Part shown: piece after piece, positions 1 to 9,851 of the stretch
Position numbering within the stretch: the stretch's first letter is position 1
Layout of the letters: each line of letters opens with the position of its first letter
The notes under the pieces: model-generated
Databases searched by the model: none
What the model was told of the DNA's origin: nothing
Seen by the model: only the letters and a program-made list of their open reading frames with translations
Assembly (NCBI GenBank): GCA_947564465.1
Contig: CANOCV010000021.1
Location: 1 to 47,827 of the forward strand
Length of the DNA: 47,827 bases
DNA from: an uncultured Roseburia sp.
GTDB taxonomy: Bacteria; Bacillota; Clostridia; Lachnospirales; Lachnospiraceae
Direction of reading: 5' to 3'
Program-made: the position numbers and the translations under genes

Positions 1-30
1 CTGACCAAATACGGGCAAAATATTTTTATT

Positions 31-80
31 TATTTGACCCCAACATCATCATCATAGGAAAGACCTTGTTGCTGTGAAGC
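31..80 (-). repeat. Intergenic repeat family A, truncated copy 1
   Basis: Read on the minus strand, positions 72 to 31 match 47756-47797 at 41 of 42 bases, including the CTTTCCTATGAT arm and the following stretch that ends GGGGTCAAATA. The other palindrome arm (TATCATAGGAAAG) found in the two fuller copies at 9688 and 47721 is missing here. The similarity fades past about position 80. It is non-coding and lies downstream of the minus-strand gene that ends at 179. Confidence 0.75.
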
Positions 81-92
81 AAATAAAATCTA

Positions 93-131
93 AAAATCCC
101 CGGAAACTCAAAAGAGTCTCCCGGGGATTTT
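93..131 (-). terminator. Rho-independent terminator of the activase-like gene
   Basis: AAAATCCCCGG (93-103) pairs perfectly with CCGGGGATTTT (121-131). An inner GAAACTC/GAGTCTC pairing extends the stem around an AAAA loop. In the minus direction the hairpin is followed by a T-rich tract. It lies about 50 bases past the stop of the minus-strand gene. Confidence 0.85.
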
Positions 132-178
132 GTAAACGATGTTCGTCAAAAGTATGAAAGAGCCATATAGAGCGTCTC

Positions 179-3100
179 TTACATTGCCTGGCGCTTTTCT
201 TTTTCAAGATTTTTCTGTGCCGTAGAAAGCATAAGCTTAATACGGTTTAACTGGTTTACTTCGCTTGCACCCGGATCGTAGTCGATCGCTACGATATTGG
301 AATCGGGATAGAGGTGGCGCAGCTTTTTGATGACGCCTTTTCCGACAATATGGTTTGGCAGGCAGGCAAACGGCTGCGCGCAGACAATATTGTTTGTGCC
401 GGTGTGAATCAGCTCTAACATTTCTCCGGTCAAAAACCATCCCTCACCGGTCTGATTGCCCTGGGATACAATTTTATCCGCATATTTTGCAAGATGTTCA
501 ATTCTGGCAGGGGCGTCAAAATGCTTACTTTTTTCGAACTCGTCTCTTGCAGCGCTTCTGAGCCATTCAAAGAATCGGATTCCGAAATTGGAGTTTCTTG
601 CGGATTTTTTGCTCATGCCAAGGTTTTCGGCTTTAAAGTTCTGGTTGTAGAAGCAGTAGAGCAGAAAATCTGTCAGGTCCGGCACAACGGCCTCTGCGCC
701 CTCCGCTTCTAATAATTCCGCGAGATAATTGTTTGCGGCAGGGAGAAACTTTACAAGGATTTCCCCGACAATGCCGACACGCGGTTTTTTGACGTCAAGC
801 ATCGGAAGATTGTCGAAATCTCGGATAATTTCCCGGCACATTTTTTTAAATCTTCTGTGGGAAATCATGCGGTTTTTCGATAGAAACGCGATGACCTTTT
901 CCTTCCATTTTTCGTGCAGCGCATTGGCCGAACCGGCAGTTTTTTCGTATGGGCGCGTGCGATAGAGGCAGCGCATAAAGATGTCGCCGAATATGAGTGC
1001 GTAAAGTCCCCTCTGCAGCAGCGGAATGGAGAGCTTAAAGCCCGGGTTTTTCTCAAGTCCGCTCAAGTTAATAGAGATCACCGGCACATCCTCATAGCCG
1101 GCTTTTTCCAGTGCACGGCGAATAAATCCTATATAATTGGAAGCACGGCAGCCGCCTCCCGTCTGAGAGATTAAAACGGCTGTTTTTTTCATGTCGTATT
1201 TCCCGGATAAAACGGCGCTCATAATCTGACCGACCACCATCAGGGAAGGGTAGCAGGCGTCGTTGTTGACGTATTTTAAGCCTACATCCACGGAATCCCT
1301 GTTGTCGTTGCCTAAAACGACAAGGTGATAGCCTGAGGCGTTAAATGCCGGCTCTAACAGCTCAAAGTGCAGCGGCGACATCTGCGGACAGAGTATCGTA
1401 TAATTTTTCCGCATTTCCTTCGTAAATACTACGCGGTTATGGGCTGAAGGTACAATCGTACGTTTTTCATGCTGCTTTTCCTTAACTCTTATGGCGGAGA
1501 GCAGAGAGCGGATTCGGATTCTTGCCGCGCCGAGATTGTTTACCTCGTCAATTTTCAGGCAGGTATAGATTTTCCCCGATTTCGTTAAAATGTCATTCAC
1601 ACAGTCAGTCGTGACGGCGTCTAAGCCGCAGCCGAACGAGTTTAGCTGAATAAGATCAAGATCATCCCTCGTTTTGACATAATTTGCGGCCGCATACAGG
1701 CGGGAATGGTACATCCACTGATCCATAACGATAAGAGGACGGTCTACCTCGTGCAAATGGGAAATGGAATCCTCCGTCAAAACAGCAATTCCGTAGGAAG
1801 TAATCAATTCCGGAATGCCGTGGTTGATTTCGGGATCAATATGGTACGGACGTCCTGCAAGGACAATTCCGCGCATATGGTTTTCTTCCATAAAGTGAAG
1901 GACTTCCTCGCCTTTTTGTTTGATATCTTCCCTGGTATCGGCAAGTTCCCTCCATCCCGCAAGCGCGGCCTCCCTGATTTCGTTCTCCGGGATCTGAAAC
2001 TCTTCCGTAAAGGTTTTGACGAGCTGACTTGTCAGAGCTTCTGCATCGGTAAATGACATAAACGGATTCAAAAAGCGTACCTGTCCCGAGGTGATCTCAT
2101 CTACATTATTTTTGATATTTTCCGCGTAAGAGGTTACGATCGGACAGTTGTAGTGATTGTTGGAATCCGGAAATTCATTTCTCTCATATGGAATACATGG
2201 ATAGAAGATGAAGTCCACATTCTGTTTAATCAGCCATGAGACATGTCCGTGCGCAAGCTTTGCAGGGTAGCATTCCGACTCGCTTGGAATACTGTCGATG
2301 CCGAGCTCATAAATTTTGCGGGTAGACTGCGGTGACAGGACAACCCGGAATTTTAACGCTTTAAAAAATACTGCCCAAAACGGATAGTTTTCGTACATAT
2401 TTAATACCCGCGGAATACCGACAGTGCCCCTTTTGGCATTTTCGGCCGACAGCGGTTCGTAGTCAAACATCCTGTTGTTTTTGTATTCGAAAAGATTTGG
2501 TATATTATTTTTGTTTTTCACTTTTCCGAGTCCGCGCTCGCAACGGTTTCCGGTGATATATTGTCTGTTTCCGGAAAAGCGGTTGATGGTCAGCAGGCAG
2601 TGGTTGGTACATCCCTGGCATCTCGCAAGCTTTGTATCGAAGGTCAGGTCACGAATTTCCTTGATAGAGAGCATATTTGTCTTATAGCCCGCTTCATGGC
2701 GTTCTCTTGCGATTAAGGCGGCGCCGAACGCGCCCATAATTCCGGCAATGTCCGGGCGAACGGCCTGAACCCCCGCAATTTTTTCAAAGCTTCGAAGGAC
2801 GGCGTCGTTATAGAAGGTTCCGCCCTGTACGACAATATTTTCTCCCAAATCCTTGGCGTCGGAGAGCTTGATTACTTTAAACAAAGCGTTTTTTATGACA
2901 GAGTAGGCAAGACCGGAGGAGATGTCAGCGACGCTCGCACCCTCCTTCTGTGCCTGCTTTACCTTGGAATTCATGAAAACCGTACATCTTGTTCCGAGAT
3001 CAATCGGATTCCTTGCAAACAGAGCCTCCTTTGCGAAGTCCTGTACGGAAAAATTCAAAGATTTTGCAAAGGTTTCGATAAAGGAACCGCAGCCTGAGGA

Positions 3101-4435
3101 ACATGCTTCGTTAAGCTGAACACTGTCAACGGTCTGATTTTTGATCTTGATGCATTTCATGTCCTGACCGCCGATATCTAAGATACAGTCAACCTTCGGA
3201 TTGAAAAATGCGGCGGCGTAGTAATGCGCCACGGTTTCCACTTCACCGTCGTCTAACATTAAGGCAGCCTTCATCAGAGCTTCTCCGTAGCCGGTAGAGC
3301 AGGAGTGTACGATTCTTGCGCGGTCCGGCATTAAAGAATAGATCTCCTTAATGGCAAGGATTGCTGTGGACAAAGGACTGCCGTTGTTGTTGCTGTAAAA
3401 GGAGTAGAGCAGAGAGCCGTCCTCGCTTACAAGCGCAACCTTTGTCGTTGTGGAGCCGGCGTCAATGCCGAGATAGCAGTCGCCTTCGTAGGTAGAAAGA
3501 TCCGCGGTCTTTACGTTATTTCCGATATGACGGTTTTTAAATTCCTCGTAGTCCGCCTCAGAAGCAAACAGCGGTTCCATGCGGGCGACCTCAAATTCCA
3601 TATGGATATCGGAGGAGAGCTTATCGAACAGCTCGCTCAGCGTGGTGGAAACATCTTCCTTGTAATTTAAAGCGGAGCCGATTGCGGCAAAAAGGTGTGA
3701 ATGCTCCGGAGCGATAATATGCTCGTCGTCTAATTTTAGAGTGCGGATAAAAGCTGCCTTAAGCTCCGACAAAAAGTGCAGCGGCCCTCCCAGAAATGCG
3801 ACGTGGCCCCGAATCGGTTTTCCGCAGGCCAGTCCGCTGATCGTCTGATTGACAACCGCTTGGAAAATAGAAGCGGCCAAATCTTCTCTTGTCGCGCCTT
3901 CATTGATTAGCGGCTGAATGTCGGTCTTTGCAAACACGCCGCATCTTGCCGCGATCGGATAAATCGCCTTGTAGTCTTTGGCGTATTCGTTCAGGCCGGA
4001 AGCGTCCGTCTGAATCAGGGACGCCATCTGGTCAATAAAAGAGCCCGTGCCTCCGGCACAGATACCGTTCATACGCTGTTCTACATTTCCGCCTTCAAAG
4101 TAAATGATTTTAGCGTCCTCGCCGCCCAATTCAATTGCAACGTCGGTCTGCGGGGCATAGTCTTGCAGTGCGGTGGAGACAGAGATGACCTCCTGGACAA
4201 ACGGAACATTTAAGTGTTTGGCCAGCGTCAGTCCGCCGGAACCGGTAATCATCGGTGAAACCTGCATTTCTCCCAGCTTGTCAAGCGCCTTGTGGAGCAA
4301 ATCGCGCAAAGTCTCGCGAATATTTGCAAAATGGCGCTCATAATCGGAAAAAAGCAGCTCATTTTTTTCATTTAAAATGGCAATCTTTACTGTAGTGGAA
4401 CCAATATCAATTCCCAGTTTGTTTTTCTTTTTCAT
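179..4435 (-). CDS. Giant acyl-CoA dehydratase activase-like protein (two BadF/HgdC ATPase domains plus DUF2229)
   Basis: The 1418-residue protein carries two tandem ASKHA ATPase domains of the 2-hydroxyacyl-CoA dehydratase activase family. The first opens with [10 protein letters not shown] (about residue 8), the second with [10 protein letters not shown] (about residue 322). Each keeps the cysteines expected to hold a [4Fe-4S] cluster between subunits: C126 in CAGGTGSF and C165 in AARCGVF, then CSSGCGSF and GTRCTVF in the second copy. A cysteine cluster CQGCTNHC (about residue 610) precedes a DUF2229-type region ([25 protein letters not shown]) and a long C-terminal part. Family members use ATP to drive electrons to very low potential. 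No dehydratase subunit is adjacent, so the substrate is unknown. GGAGGT lies 5 bases before the start; promoter at 4491-4519, terminator at 93-131; single-gene unit. Confidence 0.85.
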   Translation of the reverse strand: MKKKNKLGIDIGSTTVKIAILNEKNELLFSDYERHFANIRETLRDLLHKALDKLGEMQVSPMITGSGGLTLAKHLNVPFVQEVISVSTALQDYAPQTDVAIELGGEDAKIIYFEGGNVEQRMNGICAGGTGSFIDQMASLIQTDASGLNEYAKDYKAIYPIAARCGVFAKTDIQPLINEGATREDLAASIFQAVVNQTISGLACGKPIRGHVAFLGGPLHFLSELKAAFIRTLKLDDEHIIAPEHSHLFAAIGSALNYKEDVSTTLSELFDKLSSDIHMEFEVARMEPLFASEADYEEFKNRHIGNNVKTADLSTYEGDCYLGIDAGSTTTKVALVSEDGSLLYSFYSNNNGSPLSTAILAIKEIYSLMPDRARIVHSCSTGYGEALMKAALMLDDGEVETVAHYYAAAFFNPKVDCILDIGGQDMKCIKIKNQTVDSVQLNEACSSGCGSFIETFAKSLNFSVQDFAKEALFARNPIDLGTRCTVFMNSKVKQAQKEGASVADISSGLAYSVIKNALFKVIKLSDAKDLGENIVVQGGTFYNDAVLRSFEKIAGVQAVRPDIAGIMGAFGAALIARERHEAGYKTNMLSIKEIRDLTFDTKLARCQGCTNHCLLTINRFSGNRQYITGNRCERGLGKVKNKNNIPNLFEYKNNRMFDYEPLSAENAKRGTVGIPRVLNMYENYPFWAVFFKALKFRVVLSPQSTRKIYELGIDSIPSESECYPAKLAHGHVSWLIKQNVDFIFYPCIPYERNEFPDSNNHYNCPIVTSYAENIKNNVDEITSGQVRFLNPFMSFTDAEALTSQLVKTFTEEFQIPENEIREAALAGWRELADTREDIKQKGEEVLHFMEENHMRGIVLAGRPYHIDPEINHGIPELITSYGIAVLTEDSISHLHEVDRPLIVMDQWMYHSRLYAAANYVKTRDDLDLIQLNSFGCGLDAVTTDCVNDILTKSGKIYTCLKIDEVNNLGAARIRIRSLLSAIRVKEKQHEKRTIVPSAHNRVVFTKEMRKNYTILCPQMSPLHFELLEPAFNASGYHLVVLGNDNRDSVDVGLKYVNNDACYPSLMVVGQIMSAVLSGKYDMKKTAVLISQTGGGCRASNYIGFIRRALEKAGYEDVPVISINLSGLEKNPGFKLSIPLLQRGLYALIFGDIFMRCLYRTRPYEKTAGSANALHEKWKEKVIAFLSKNRMISHRRFKKMCREIIRDFDNLPMLDVKKPRVGIVGEILVKFLPAANNYLAELLEAEGAEAVVPDLTDFLLYCFYNQNFKAENLGMSKKSARNSNFGIRFFEWLRSAARDEFEKSKHFDAPARIEHLAKYADKIVSQGNQTGEGWFLTGEMLELIHTGTNNIVCAQPFACLPNHIVGKGVIKKLRHLYPDSNIVAIDYDPGASEVNQLNRIKLMLSTAQKNLEKEKRQAM

Positions 4436-4490
4436 ATATACCTCCGTTGTTTCATATTGAAACGCTGTGGTTTAAATCCAAAACAAGGAC

Positions 4491-4519
4491 ATTATACGAC
4501 ATGATGTGACAAAAAACAA
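4491..4519 (-). promoter_or_regulatory. Sigma-A promoter of the activase-like gene
   Basis: On the minus strand TTGTTT (4514-4519) and TATAAT (4491-4496) are separated by 17 bases, about 55 bases upstream of the start at 4435. Confidence 0.65.
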
Positions 4520-4651
4520 TTTGTTTTTTCTTATTTTAAATAGTTTTTTTATTTTTTATATAATCTTTAGAAAATCTCCATATATAGCTATTCGCCTTGC
4601 CGGATGCGTAGACTTAAATTCTAAAATCAATATAAAAAAGCACCGGCTTCG

Positions 4652-4680
4652 TTGACAATAGAAAGCGAAAAACTTATAAT
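4652..4680 (+). promoter_or_regulatory. Consensus sigma-A promoter of the rhomboid-like gene
   Basis: TTGACA (4652-4657), a 17-base spacer and TATAAT (4675-4680): both hexamers are perfect. It lies 39 bases before the start at 4720. The rest of the 4436-4719 gap is AT-rich and shows nothing else recognisable. Confidence 0.85.
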
Positions 4681-4719
4681 CAAACCTATAAAAACAGTGA
4701 TGGATGATGAGGTAGAATT

Positions 4720-5577
4720 ATGAATTGGCTGAACAAGTTGGAGAGAAAAATAGGAAAATTTGCAATCCCGAATCTGATCATATATCTGATCGGCGCATAC
4801 TGCATCGGATTTGCGATCAGTGTTGTGAATGCGGAGTTTTTGGGGTATTTAACATTGAGTCCGTATCATATTCTGCATGGGGAGATTTGGAGACTTGTAA
4901 CCTGGATTTTTATGCCGACGGATTCTAATATTTTCTTTCTGCTGATTATGGCGATGTTCTATTATCAGCTTGGAACCACGTTAGAGCGTACCTGGGGGAC
5001 GTTCCGGTTTAACGCCTACATTTTCGGCGGCATGATTTTTACCGTGATCGGCGCGTTTTTATATTATAGTATTTTATATGCCGTAAATGGCGGTGTGACG
5101 CGTGAAATGTTATATATGGGATACTATTTCAGCACTAATTATATCAATATGTCAATCTTCCTCGCGTTTGCGACAATGTATCCGAATATGGAGGTTTTGC
5201 TCTATTTTATTATTCCGATAAAGATGAAATGGATGGCGTATGTCTATGCAATAATTACGGTTTATCAGCTGCTTTTGGCGGAGTGGGCAGGCAGAGTTTC
5301 GATTATTATGTCCCTGATGAACTTTTTGATTTTCTTTGTGTCCACACGTGATTTCAGAAGGATATCACCAAAAGAAATTCACAGGCGGCAGGCCTTTCGG
5401 GCGCAGGTGCGCGAGCCGCGCCCCGGTTCCGGTATCACAAAGCACAAGTGCGCGATTTGCGGACGGACGGAATTAGATGACCCGAATATGGAATTTCGAT
5501 TCTGTTCGAAGTGTGACGGGAATTACGAGTACTGTCAGGACCATCTTTTTACGCACAATCATGTAAAAAGAAATTAA
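4720..5577 (+). CDS. Rhomboid-fold membrane protein, probably not a protease, with C-terminal zinc ribbon
   Basis: The 285-residue protein has about six hydrophobic segments between residues 15 and 215. The pattern and the loop motif LHGEIWRLVTWIFMP (about residues 52-66) are typical of rhomboid/derlin-type proteins. The serine-protease signature is absent: where GxSG is expected there is a stretch like STNYINMSIFLAFA, and no catalytic histidine is evident in the last segment (SIIMSLMNFLIFF). The soluble tail has C244-x2-C247, C262-x2-C265 and C272, a likely zinc ribbon. It is expressed from its own consensus promoter and has a GAGGT-type ribosome site. Similar proteins are often labelled rhomboid family protease; I infer a binding or quality-control role instead. 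Its substrate is unknown. Confidence 0.7.
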   Translation: MNWLNKLERKIGKFAIPNLIIYLIGAYCIGFAISVVNAEFLGYLTLSPYHILHGEIWRLVTWIFMPTDSNIFFLLIMAMFYYQLGTTLERTWGTFRFNAYIFGGMIFTVIGAFLYYSILYAVNGGVTREMLYMGYYFSTNYINMSIFLAFATMYPNMEVLLYFIIPIKMKWMAYVYAIITVYQLLLAEWAGRVSIIMSLMNFLIFFVSTRDFRRISPKEIHRRQAFRAQVREPRPGSGITKHKCAICGRTELDDPNMEFRFCSKCDGNYEYCQDHLFTHNHVKRN

Positions 5578-5594
5578 TTTTTGTGTTTTCACTA

Positions 5595-5624
5595 TTGCCA
5601 AGCACTGCCATTTTGTCATATACT
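5595..5624 (+). promoter_or_regulatory. Candidate promoter of the glnS operon
   Basis: TTGCCA (5595-5600), an 18-base spacer and TATACT (5619-5624), about 46 bases before glnS. No T-box specifier or antiterminator sequence was seen in the short leader. Confidence 0.45.
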
Positions 5625-5670
5625 AATATCTGAATAGCGGTTTTAGAGAGAATGGCAGGAGGAAGACAAA

Positions 5671-7341
5671 ATGGAAAACGATACTGTCTCCAGAAATTTT
5701 ATTGAGCAGATTATAGATAAAGATCTGGCAGAAGGGCACTGTGAAACGGTCCACACGCGGTTTCCGCCGGAGCCGAATGGATATCTTCATATCGGACATG
5801 CCAAGTCGATTTTGTTGAATTACGGATTGGCACAGGAATATGGCGGGCTGTTTAACATGCGTTTTGACGACACGAATCCGACAAAGGAGAAAGCGGAATT
5901 TGTGGAATCCATAAAAGCAGATATTAAGTGGCTGGGCGCCGACTGGGAGGACCGGCTCTATTTTGCATCCGATTACTTTGGACAGATGTATGAGGCTGCG
6001 GTAAAGCTGATAAAAAAGGGAAAGGCGTATGTATCCGATTTGTCTGCAGAGCAGATGAGGGAATACAGAGGAACATTGACGGAGGCCGGGAAGGACGATC
6101 CTTCCAGGGAGCGGAGTGTGGAAGAGAACCTGAGGTTCTTTGAAGAAATGAAGGACGGAAAATATCAGGACGGAGAAAAGGTACTTCGGGCCAAGATCGA
6201 TATGGCGTCGCCGAATATGAATATGAGGGATCCGGTGATTTACCGTGTGGCGCATATGACGCATCAGAATACAGGGGATACATGGTGTATTTATCCGATG
6301 TATGATTTCGCGCATCCGATTGAGGATGCTATTGAGGGGATCACACATTCAATTTGTACATTGGAGTTTGAAGACCACCGACCTCTGTACGACTGGGTTG
6401 TGCGTGAACTGGAGTATGAAAAGCCGCCGAAGCAGATTGAATTTGCCAAGCTGTATCTGACCAACGTAGTCACAGGTAAGCGTTACATTAAGAAGCTTGT
6501 GGAAGACGGTATTGTGGACGGATGGGATGATCCTCGCCTTGTCTCGATTGCGGCGCTTCGAAGAAGGGGATTTACGCCTGAGTCTATAAAGATGTTTGTG
6601 GAGTTGTGCGGCATATCAAAGAGCAACAGCTCTGTGGATTATGCGATGTTAGAGTACTGTATCCGTGAGGATTTGAAGTTAAAGCGTGCAAGGGTCATGG
6701 CAGTGCTTGACCCGATTAAAGTGATTATAGATAATTACCCGGAGGATGAGACAGAGTATTTTGAGGTAACCAACAATATGGAAAATGAGGCTCTTGGAAC
6801 GAGGAAGGTTCCGTTTACCCGCGAGCTTTATATTGACCGTGAGGATTTTATGGAGGAGCCGCCGAAAAAGTATTTCCGTATGTTCCCGGGGAACGAGGTG
6901 CGGCTGATGCACGCTTACTTTGTGAAGTGCGAGAGCTTTATCAAGGATGAAAACGGCAGGGTCGTTGAGATACATTGCACTTATGATCCGGCGTCCAAAG
7001 GAGGCAACAGCCCGGATGGAAGAAAGGTGAAGGGCACGATTCACTGGGTATCCGCGAAATATGCAAAAAAGGCAACGGTGCGTCTTTATGAGAATATTGT
7101 AGACGAGGAGCTGGGCGTGTATAATGAGGACGGAAGCTTGAATTTGAATCCAAATTCCCTGACAGTGCTGGATCAATGTTATGTTGAGCCGTCGCTGGAA
7201 AAGGCGGAGGCGTATGACAGCTTTCAGTTCGTAAGACAGGGGTATTTTTGTGTCGATGCGAAGGATTCTACACCGGAGGCAATGGTGTTTAATCGGATTG
7301 TATCACTAAAGAGTTCTTATAAACTGCCTTCTGTGCAGTAG
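5671..7341 (+). CDS. glnS: Glutaminyl-tRNA synthetase
   Basis: Class I synthetase that charges tRNA-Gln with glutamine in the cytoplasm. The 556-residue length matches the bacterial GlnRS family. The N-terminus has [16 protein letters not shown], the HIGH signature, followed by NMRFDDTNP. The GlnRS-type tail ([32 protein letters not shown]) separates it from GluRS. The second ATP-binding signature is not a normal KMSKS: the equivalent place reads [22 protein letters not shown] ribosome site sits just before the ATG. It leads an operon with the DUF2225 gene, which starts 12 bases after the stop, and mocR. Many Firmicutes lack GlnRS and use the GatCAB transamidation route, so its presence is of interest. 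Confidence 0.96.
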   Translation: MENDTVSRNFIEQIIDKDLAEGHCETVHTRFPPEPNGYLHIGHAKSILLNYGLAQEYGGLFNMRFDDTNPTKEKAEFVESIKADIKWLGADWEDRLYFASDYFGQMYEAAVKLIKKGKAYVSDLSAEQMREYRGTLTEAGKDDPSRERSVEENLRFFEEMKDGKYQDGEKVLRAKIDMASPNMNMRDPVIYRVAHMTHQNTGDTWCIYPMYDFAHPIEDAIEGITHSICTLEFEDHRPLYDWVVRELEYEKPPKQIEFAKLYLTNVVTGKRYIKKLVEDGIVDGWDDPRLVSIAALRRRGFTPESIKMFVELCGISKSNSSVDYAMLEYCIREDLKLKRARVMAVLDPIKVIIDNYPEDETEYFEVTNNMENEALGTRKVPFTRELYIDREDFMEEPPKKYFRMFPGNEVRLMHAYFVKCESFIKDENGRVVEIHCTYDPASKGGNSPDGRKVKGTIHWVSAKYAKKATVRLYENIVDEELGVYNEDGSLNLNPNSLTVLDQCYVEPSLEKAEAYDSFQFVRQGYFCVDAKDSTPEAMVFNRIVSLKSSYKLPSVQ

Positions 7342-7353
7342 ATGGAGGAAAAA

Positions 7354-8211
7354 ATGAATTTATTTGCAGGTCTTGAGAAATTTGGTTTTAAATCAACAGA
7401 AGAGGTAGACTTGTTTGCGGAAGAGAAGAGCTCCGCAAAAGAGGCGGGGGAGGAAGTCGAAAAGAAAGCGGAAGAACCAAAAGAGGAAGAGTTTCTTTTG
7501 GAGAAAAGTATTCGCTGTATTGTCTGTGATAAGGTTTTTAAAACAAAGGTAGTCAAATCGGGAAAAGCGAAGCGTTTGGAGCCGGATCCGGATTTGCGGC
7601 CGCGTCATTTGTATATTGATACACTCAAGTATGATGTTTCTTCCTGCCCATATTGCGGATATACTGCACTGAACCGTTTTTTTGAACATCTAACATCTGC
7701 GCAGATCAAGCTTGTGAAGGAGCAGGTATGCAGTAATTTTAAAGCAGGTGTGCAGAGTACGAACCCGACAAACGATTATGACAAAGCGATCGAAATGCAC
7801 AAGCTGTCGCTTTTGAATGCGATGGTCAAGAAGGCAAAGACAAGTGAGAAGGCGTATAACTGTCTGATTATTTCCTGGCTGATGCGTGGGAAAATAGAGA
7901 CGTTGGATCCGTCTAATTCCGAGGAGAAGGAGAAGATAGAGTCACTTCGCAAGGAGGAAGAGACATTTTATGAGCAGGCGTACGACGGCTTTATAAAAGC
8001 AATCAGTACAGAGATGTTTCCGATTTGCGGAATGGATTCCAGCACAATGGATTACCTTTTAGCGGTTATGTCTATGCACTTTAAGAAATATGATATTGCT
8101 TCTAAGAGTCTTGCGAATGTAATTACATCGCCAAGTGCAAGTCGTAAGATAAAGGATAAGGCTCTTGAGCTTAAGGAAGAGATTATCAAGGAACTGAAAC
8201 AGAAAAAATAG
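7354..8211 (+). CDS. DUF2225 family zinc-binding protein
   Basis: This is a 285-residue cytoplasmic protein of unknown function. It has an acidic, lysine-rich linker (about residues 20-50) followed by a four-cysteine zinc knuckle: C55-x2-C58 and C98-x2-C101 (CIVCDK, SCPYCGY). The helical C-terminal half, rich in E and K, looks TPR-like and contains YDKAIEMHKLSLLNAM. These features match the DUF2225 family, common in Clostridia. An in-frame ATG at 7342 directly follows the glnS stop, but GGAGG at 7345-7349 lies 4 bases before the ATG at 7354, so the latter is the better start. It is translated in the glnS operon. No signal peptide or membrane segment is visible. Confidence 0.8.
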   Translation: MNLFAGLEKFGFKSTEEVDLFAEEKSSAKEAGEEVEKKAEEPKEEEFLLEKSIRCIVCDKVFKTKVVKSGKAKRLEPDPDLRPRHLYIDTLKYDVSSCPYCGYTALNRFFEHLTSAQIKLVKEQVCSNFKAGVQSTNPTNDYDKAIEMHKLSLLNAMVKKAKTSEKAYNCLIISWLMRGKIETLDPSNSEEKEKIESLRKEEETFYEQAYDGFIKAISTEMFPICGMDSSTMDYLLAVMSMHFKKYDIASKSLANVITSPSASRKIKDKALELKEEIIKELKQKK

Positions 8212-8221
8212 CGGAGGGATC

Positions 8222-9664
8222 ATGAAAGAGTTGTTGATTGATTTGTACCATGATTCAGACAAAGCGTTGTATGAGCAGATATATGATTATATCTGTAAGG
8301 AGATAGCAGACGGTAAGATTTCCCCTGGGGAGAAATTACCGTCTACTCGTTTTATGGCGAAAAATTTGCAAATTAGCCGGAGTACGGTAGAACTTGCATA
8401 TAGCCAGCTTGTCGCGGAGGGGTATTTGGAGACAAAGCCATGTTCCGGTTATTTTGTGTGTGATATCAGCGGTTTGTACCGGTTTCAGGGGATAAGACAG
8501 GAAGAAGTGAAGGAGAGCTATAAAAAAAAGGAAGAGCAGACCGGTTGCCGGATTATATTTTCGCCCTTTCAGGTAGACCGGACGTATTTTCCGTTTCGGG
8601 TTTGGCAGAAGCTGAACCGGAGCATTAATATGGAGGATGAGGAAAAATTCTTTTTTGCGGGGGATTCCAGAGGGGATGAAAACCTGCGCGGTGCAATCAG
8701 CAGTTATCTGCATCGTGCAAGAGGGGTAAGATGCACCGCGGGGCAGGTTATCGTCGGGGCGGGAAATGAGTATTTACTGCTCTTGCTCTCTCAGCTATTA
8801 GGAAGCGGACAGAAGGTGGCGATGGAAAAATACACATATATTCAGGCGGCGCGGACATTTTCCAATATGGAATATCCGATTGCGGCAGTGGATATAGATG
8901 AAGCAGGTATGGTTATGCAAAAGCTGTACGAAAGCGGAGCAAATATCGCATACGTGATGCCCTCGCATCAATTTCCGCTTGGAACGGTTATGCCGATGAA
9001 GCGCCGCCTGGAATTACTGCAGTGGGCCGCTGCGTCGGAAAGGAATTATATCATAGAGGACGATCATGACAGTGAATTTCGTTATAAGGGCAAGCCGATT
9101 CCGTCTCTGCAGGGAATGGATATGCTAGGGAGGGTGATTTATATCGGAACCTTCTCAAAAAGCATTGCTCCTTCCGTGCGTGTCAGCTATATGGTTCTGC
9201 CTGAAGCTCTGTTAGAGAAATACTATCATAATTGCGGCTTTTATGCGACAACCGTGCCGCGAACCCAACAGGAATTACTGTATCGTTTTCTGGCAGAGGG
9301 AAGTTTTGAACGTCACTTGAACAGAATGAAAAACATTTATCGGACAAGGCATGATTATATGATGGGGCTTTTGAAGCAGGAGGCATGGGTAAAGCGTATC
9401 TACGGAGAAAATGCAGGTCTTCATATGATGGCTGAAATAGAGACACAGCTTACCGAGGAGGAGCTAATCAAGCGGGCCGGGGAGCGTGGTGTGAAGCTGT
9501 TTGGACTGCAGGAAAACAGGCTGCTGACCGCTGAAAAAAGCCGTGAATCCGTCACGCTGGCAATGGGATTTGGTTGTCTAAAGGAGGATGAGATAGCGGA
9601 GGGGATTGCAATCGTGAGAAAATGTGTGGAACAAAAGTGCGCTTCGCACACCCTCGCGGATTAG
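8222..9664 (+). CDS. MocR/PdxR-type transcription regulator (GntR helix-turn-helix fused to aminotransferase-like domain)
   Basis: Residues 1-75 form a GntR winged helix (LYEQIYDYICKEIADGKISP, LPSTRFMAKNLQISRSTVE). Residues from about 115 onward have a fold-type I aminotransferase domain with the PLP-lysine segment GTFSKSIAPSVRVSYM and an upstream IIEDDHDSEFRY. Members sense PLP or amino-acid-derived ligands and regulate B6 or amino-acid genes. No pdx gene is adjacent, so the target is unknown. GGAGGG lies just before the ATG and it follows the DUF2225 gene by 10 bases. The last residues (KCASHTLAD) are encoded by a GC-rich segment with a small hairpin next to repeat A, and may be a repeat-derived extension. 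Confidence 0.9.
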   Translation: MKELLIDLYHDSDKALYEQIYDYICKEIADGKISPGEKLPSTRFMAKNLQISRSTVELAYSQLVAEGYLETKPCSGYFVCDISGLYRFQGIRQEEVKESYKKKEEQTGCRIIFSPFQVDRTYFPFRVWQKLNRSINMEDEEKFFFAGDSRGDENLRGAISSYLHRARGVRCTAGQVIVGAGNEYLLLLLSQLLGSGQKVAMEKYTYIQAARTFSNMEYPIAAVDIDEAGMVMQKLYESGANIAYVMPSHQFPLGTVMPMKRRLELLQWAAASERNYIIEDDHDSEFRYKGKPIPSLQGMDMLGRVIYIGTFSKSIAPSVRVSYMVLPEALLEKYYHNCGFYATTVPRTQQELLYRFLAEGSFERHLNRMKNIYRTRHDYMMGLLKQEAWVKRIYGENAGLHMMAEIETQLTEEELIKRAGERGVKLFGLQENRLLTAEKSRESVTLAMGFGCLKEDEIAEGIAIVRKCVEQKCASHTLAD

Positions 9665-9687
9665 CAACTTTCAATGCGCAGCTTTTC

Positions 9688-9745
9688 TATCATAGGAAAG
9701 CCGTAGGTTTTAACACTTCACAGTAACAAGGTCTTTCCTATGATA
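9688..9745. repeat. Intergenic repeat family A, full copy 2
   Basis: A 58-base element bounded by perfect 13-base inverted ends, TATCATAGGAAAG (9688-9700) and CTTTCCTATGATA (9733-9745), with a 32-base centre. It is closely related to 47721-47778. The upstream TGCGCAGCTTTT also resembles the flank of that copy. It lies in the tail-to-tail gap between mocR and argG. Confidence 0.8.
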
Positions 9746-9773
9746 TAAAAAAGGACGGCCCTTATGGGCCGCC
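9745..9773 (-). terminator. Terminator of argG
   Basis: In the minus direction GGCGGCCC (9766-9773), ATAA loop and GGGCCGTCC (9753-9761) form a hairpin followed by a T tract (plus-strand A run at 9746-9752). On the plus strand it is followed by TCTTTGTT and may also stop mocR transcripts. Confidence 0.85.
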
Positions 9774-9778
9774 TCTTT

Positions 9779-9824
9779 GTTGCCATGCATCTGGGGGAAG
9801 CTGCCGGCGGCAGCTTCCGTAAGT
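9779..9824. repeat. Intergenic repeat family B, copy 1
   Basis: The 46-base sequence beginning GTTGCCATGCATCTGG matches 37963-38008 at 43 of 46 positions. Its core is a hairpin: GGAAGCTGCC, GGC loop, GGCAGCTTCC. Both copies directly follow a terminator hairpin. Confidence 0.8.
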
Positions 9825-9851
9825 GTTATAGAAAGATATGGCTTTTGTAGA

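Noticed and set aside
5578..5670. T-box leader for glnS
   Set aside because: The leader is too short and no T-box core sequence or antiterminator was found. The CTGCCATT/AATGGCAG inverted repeat (5607-5614, 5652-5659) straddles the predicted transcription start, so it would not form in mRNA.
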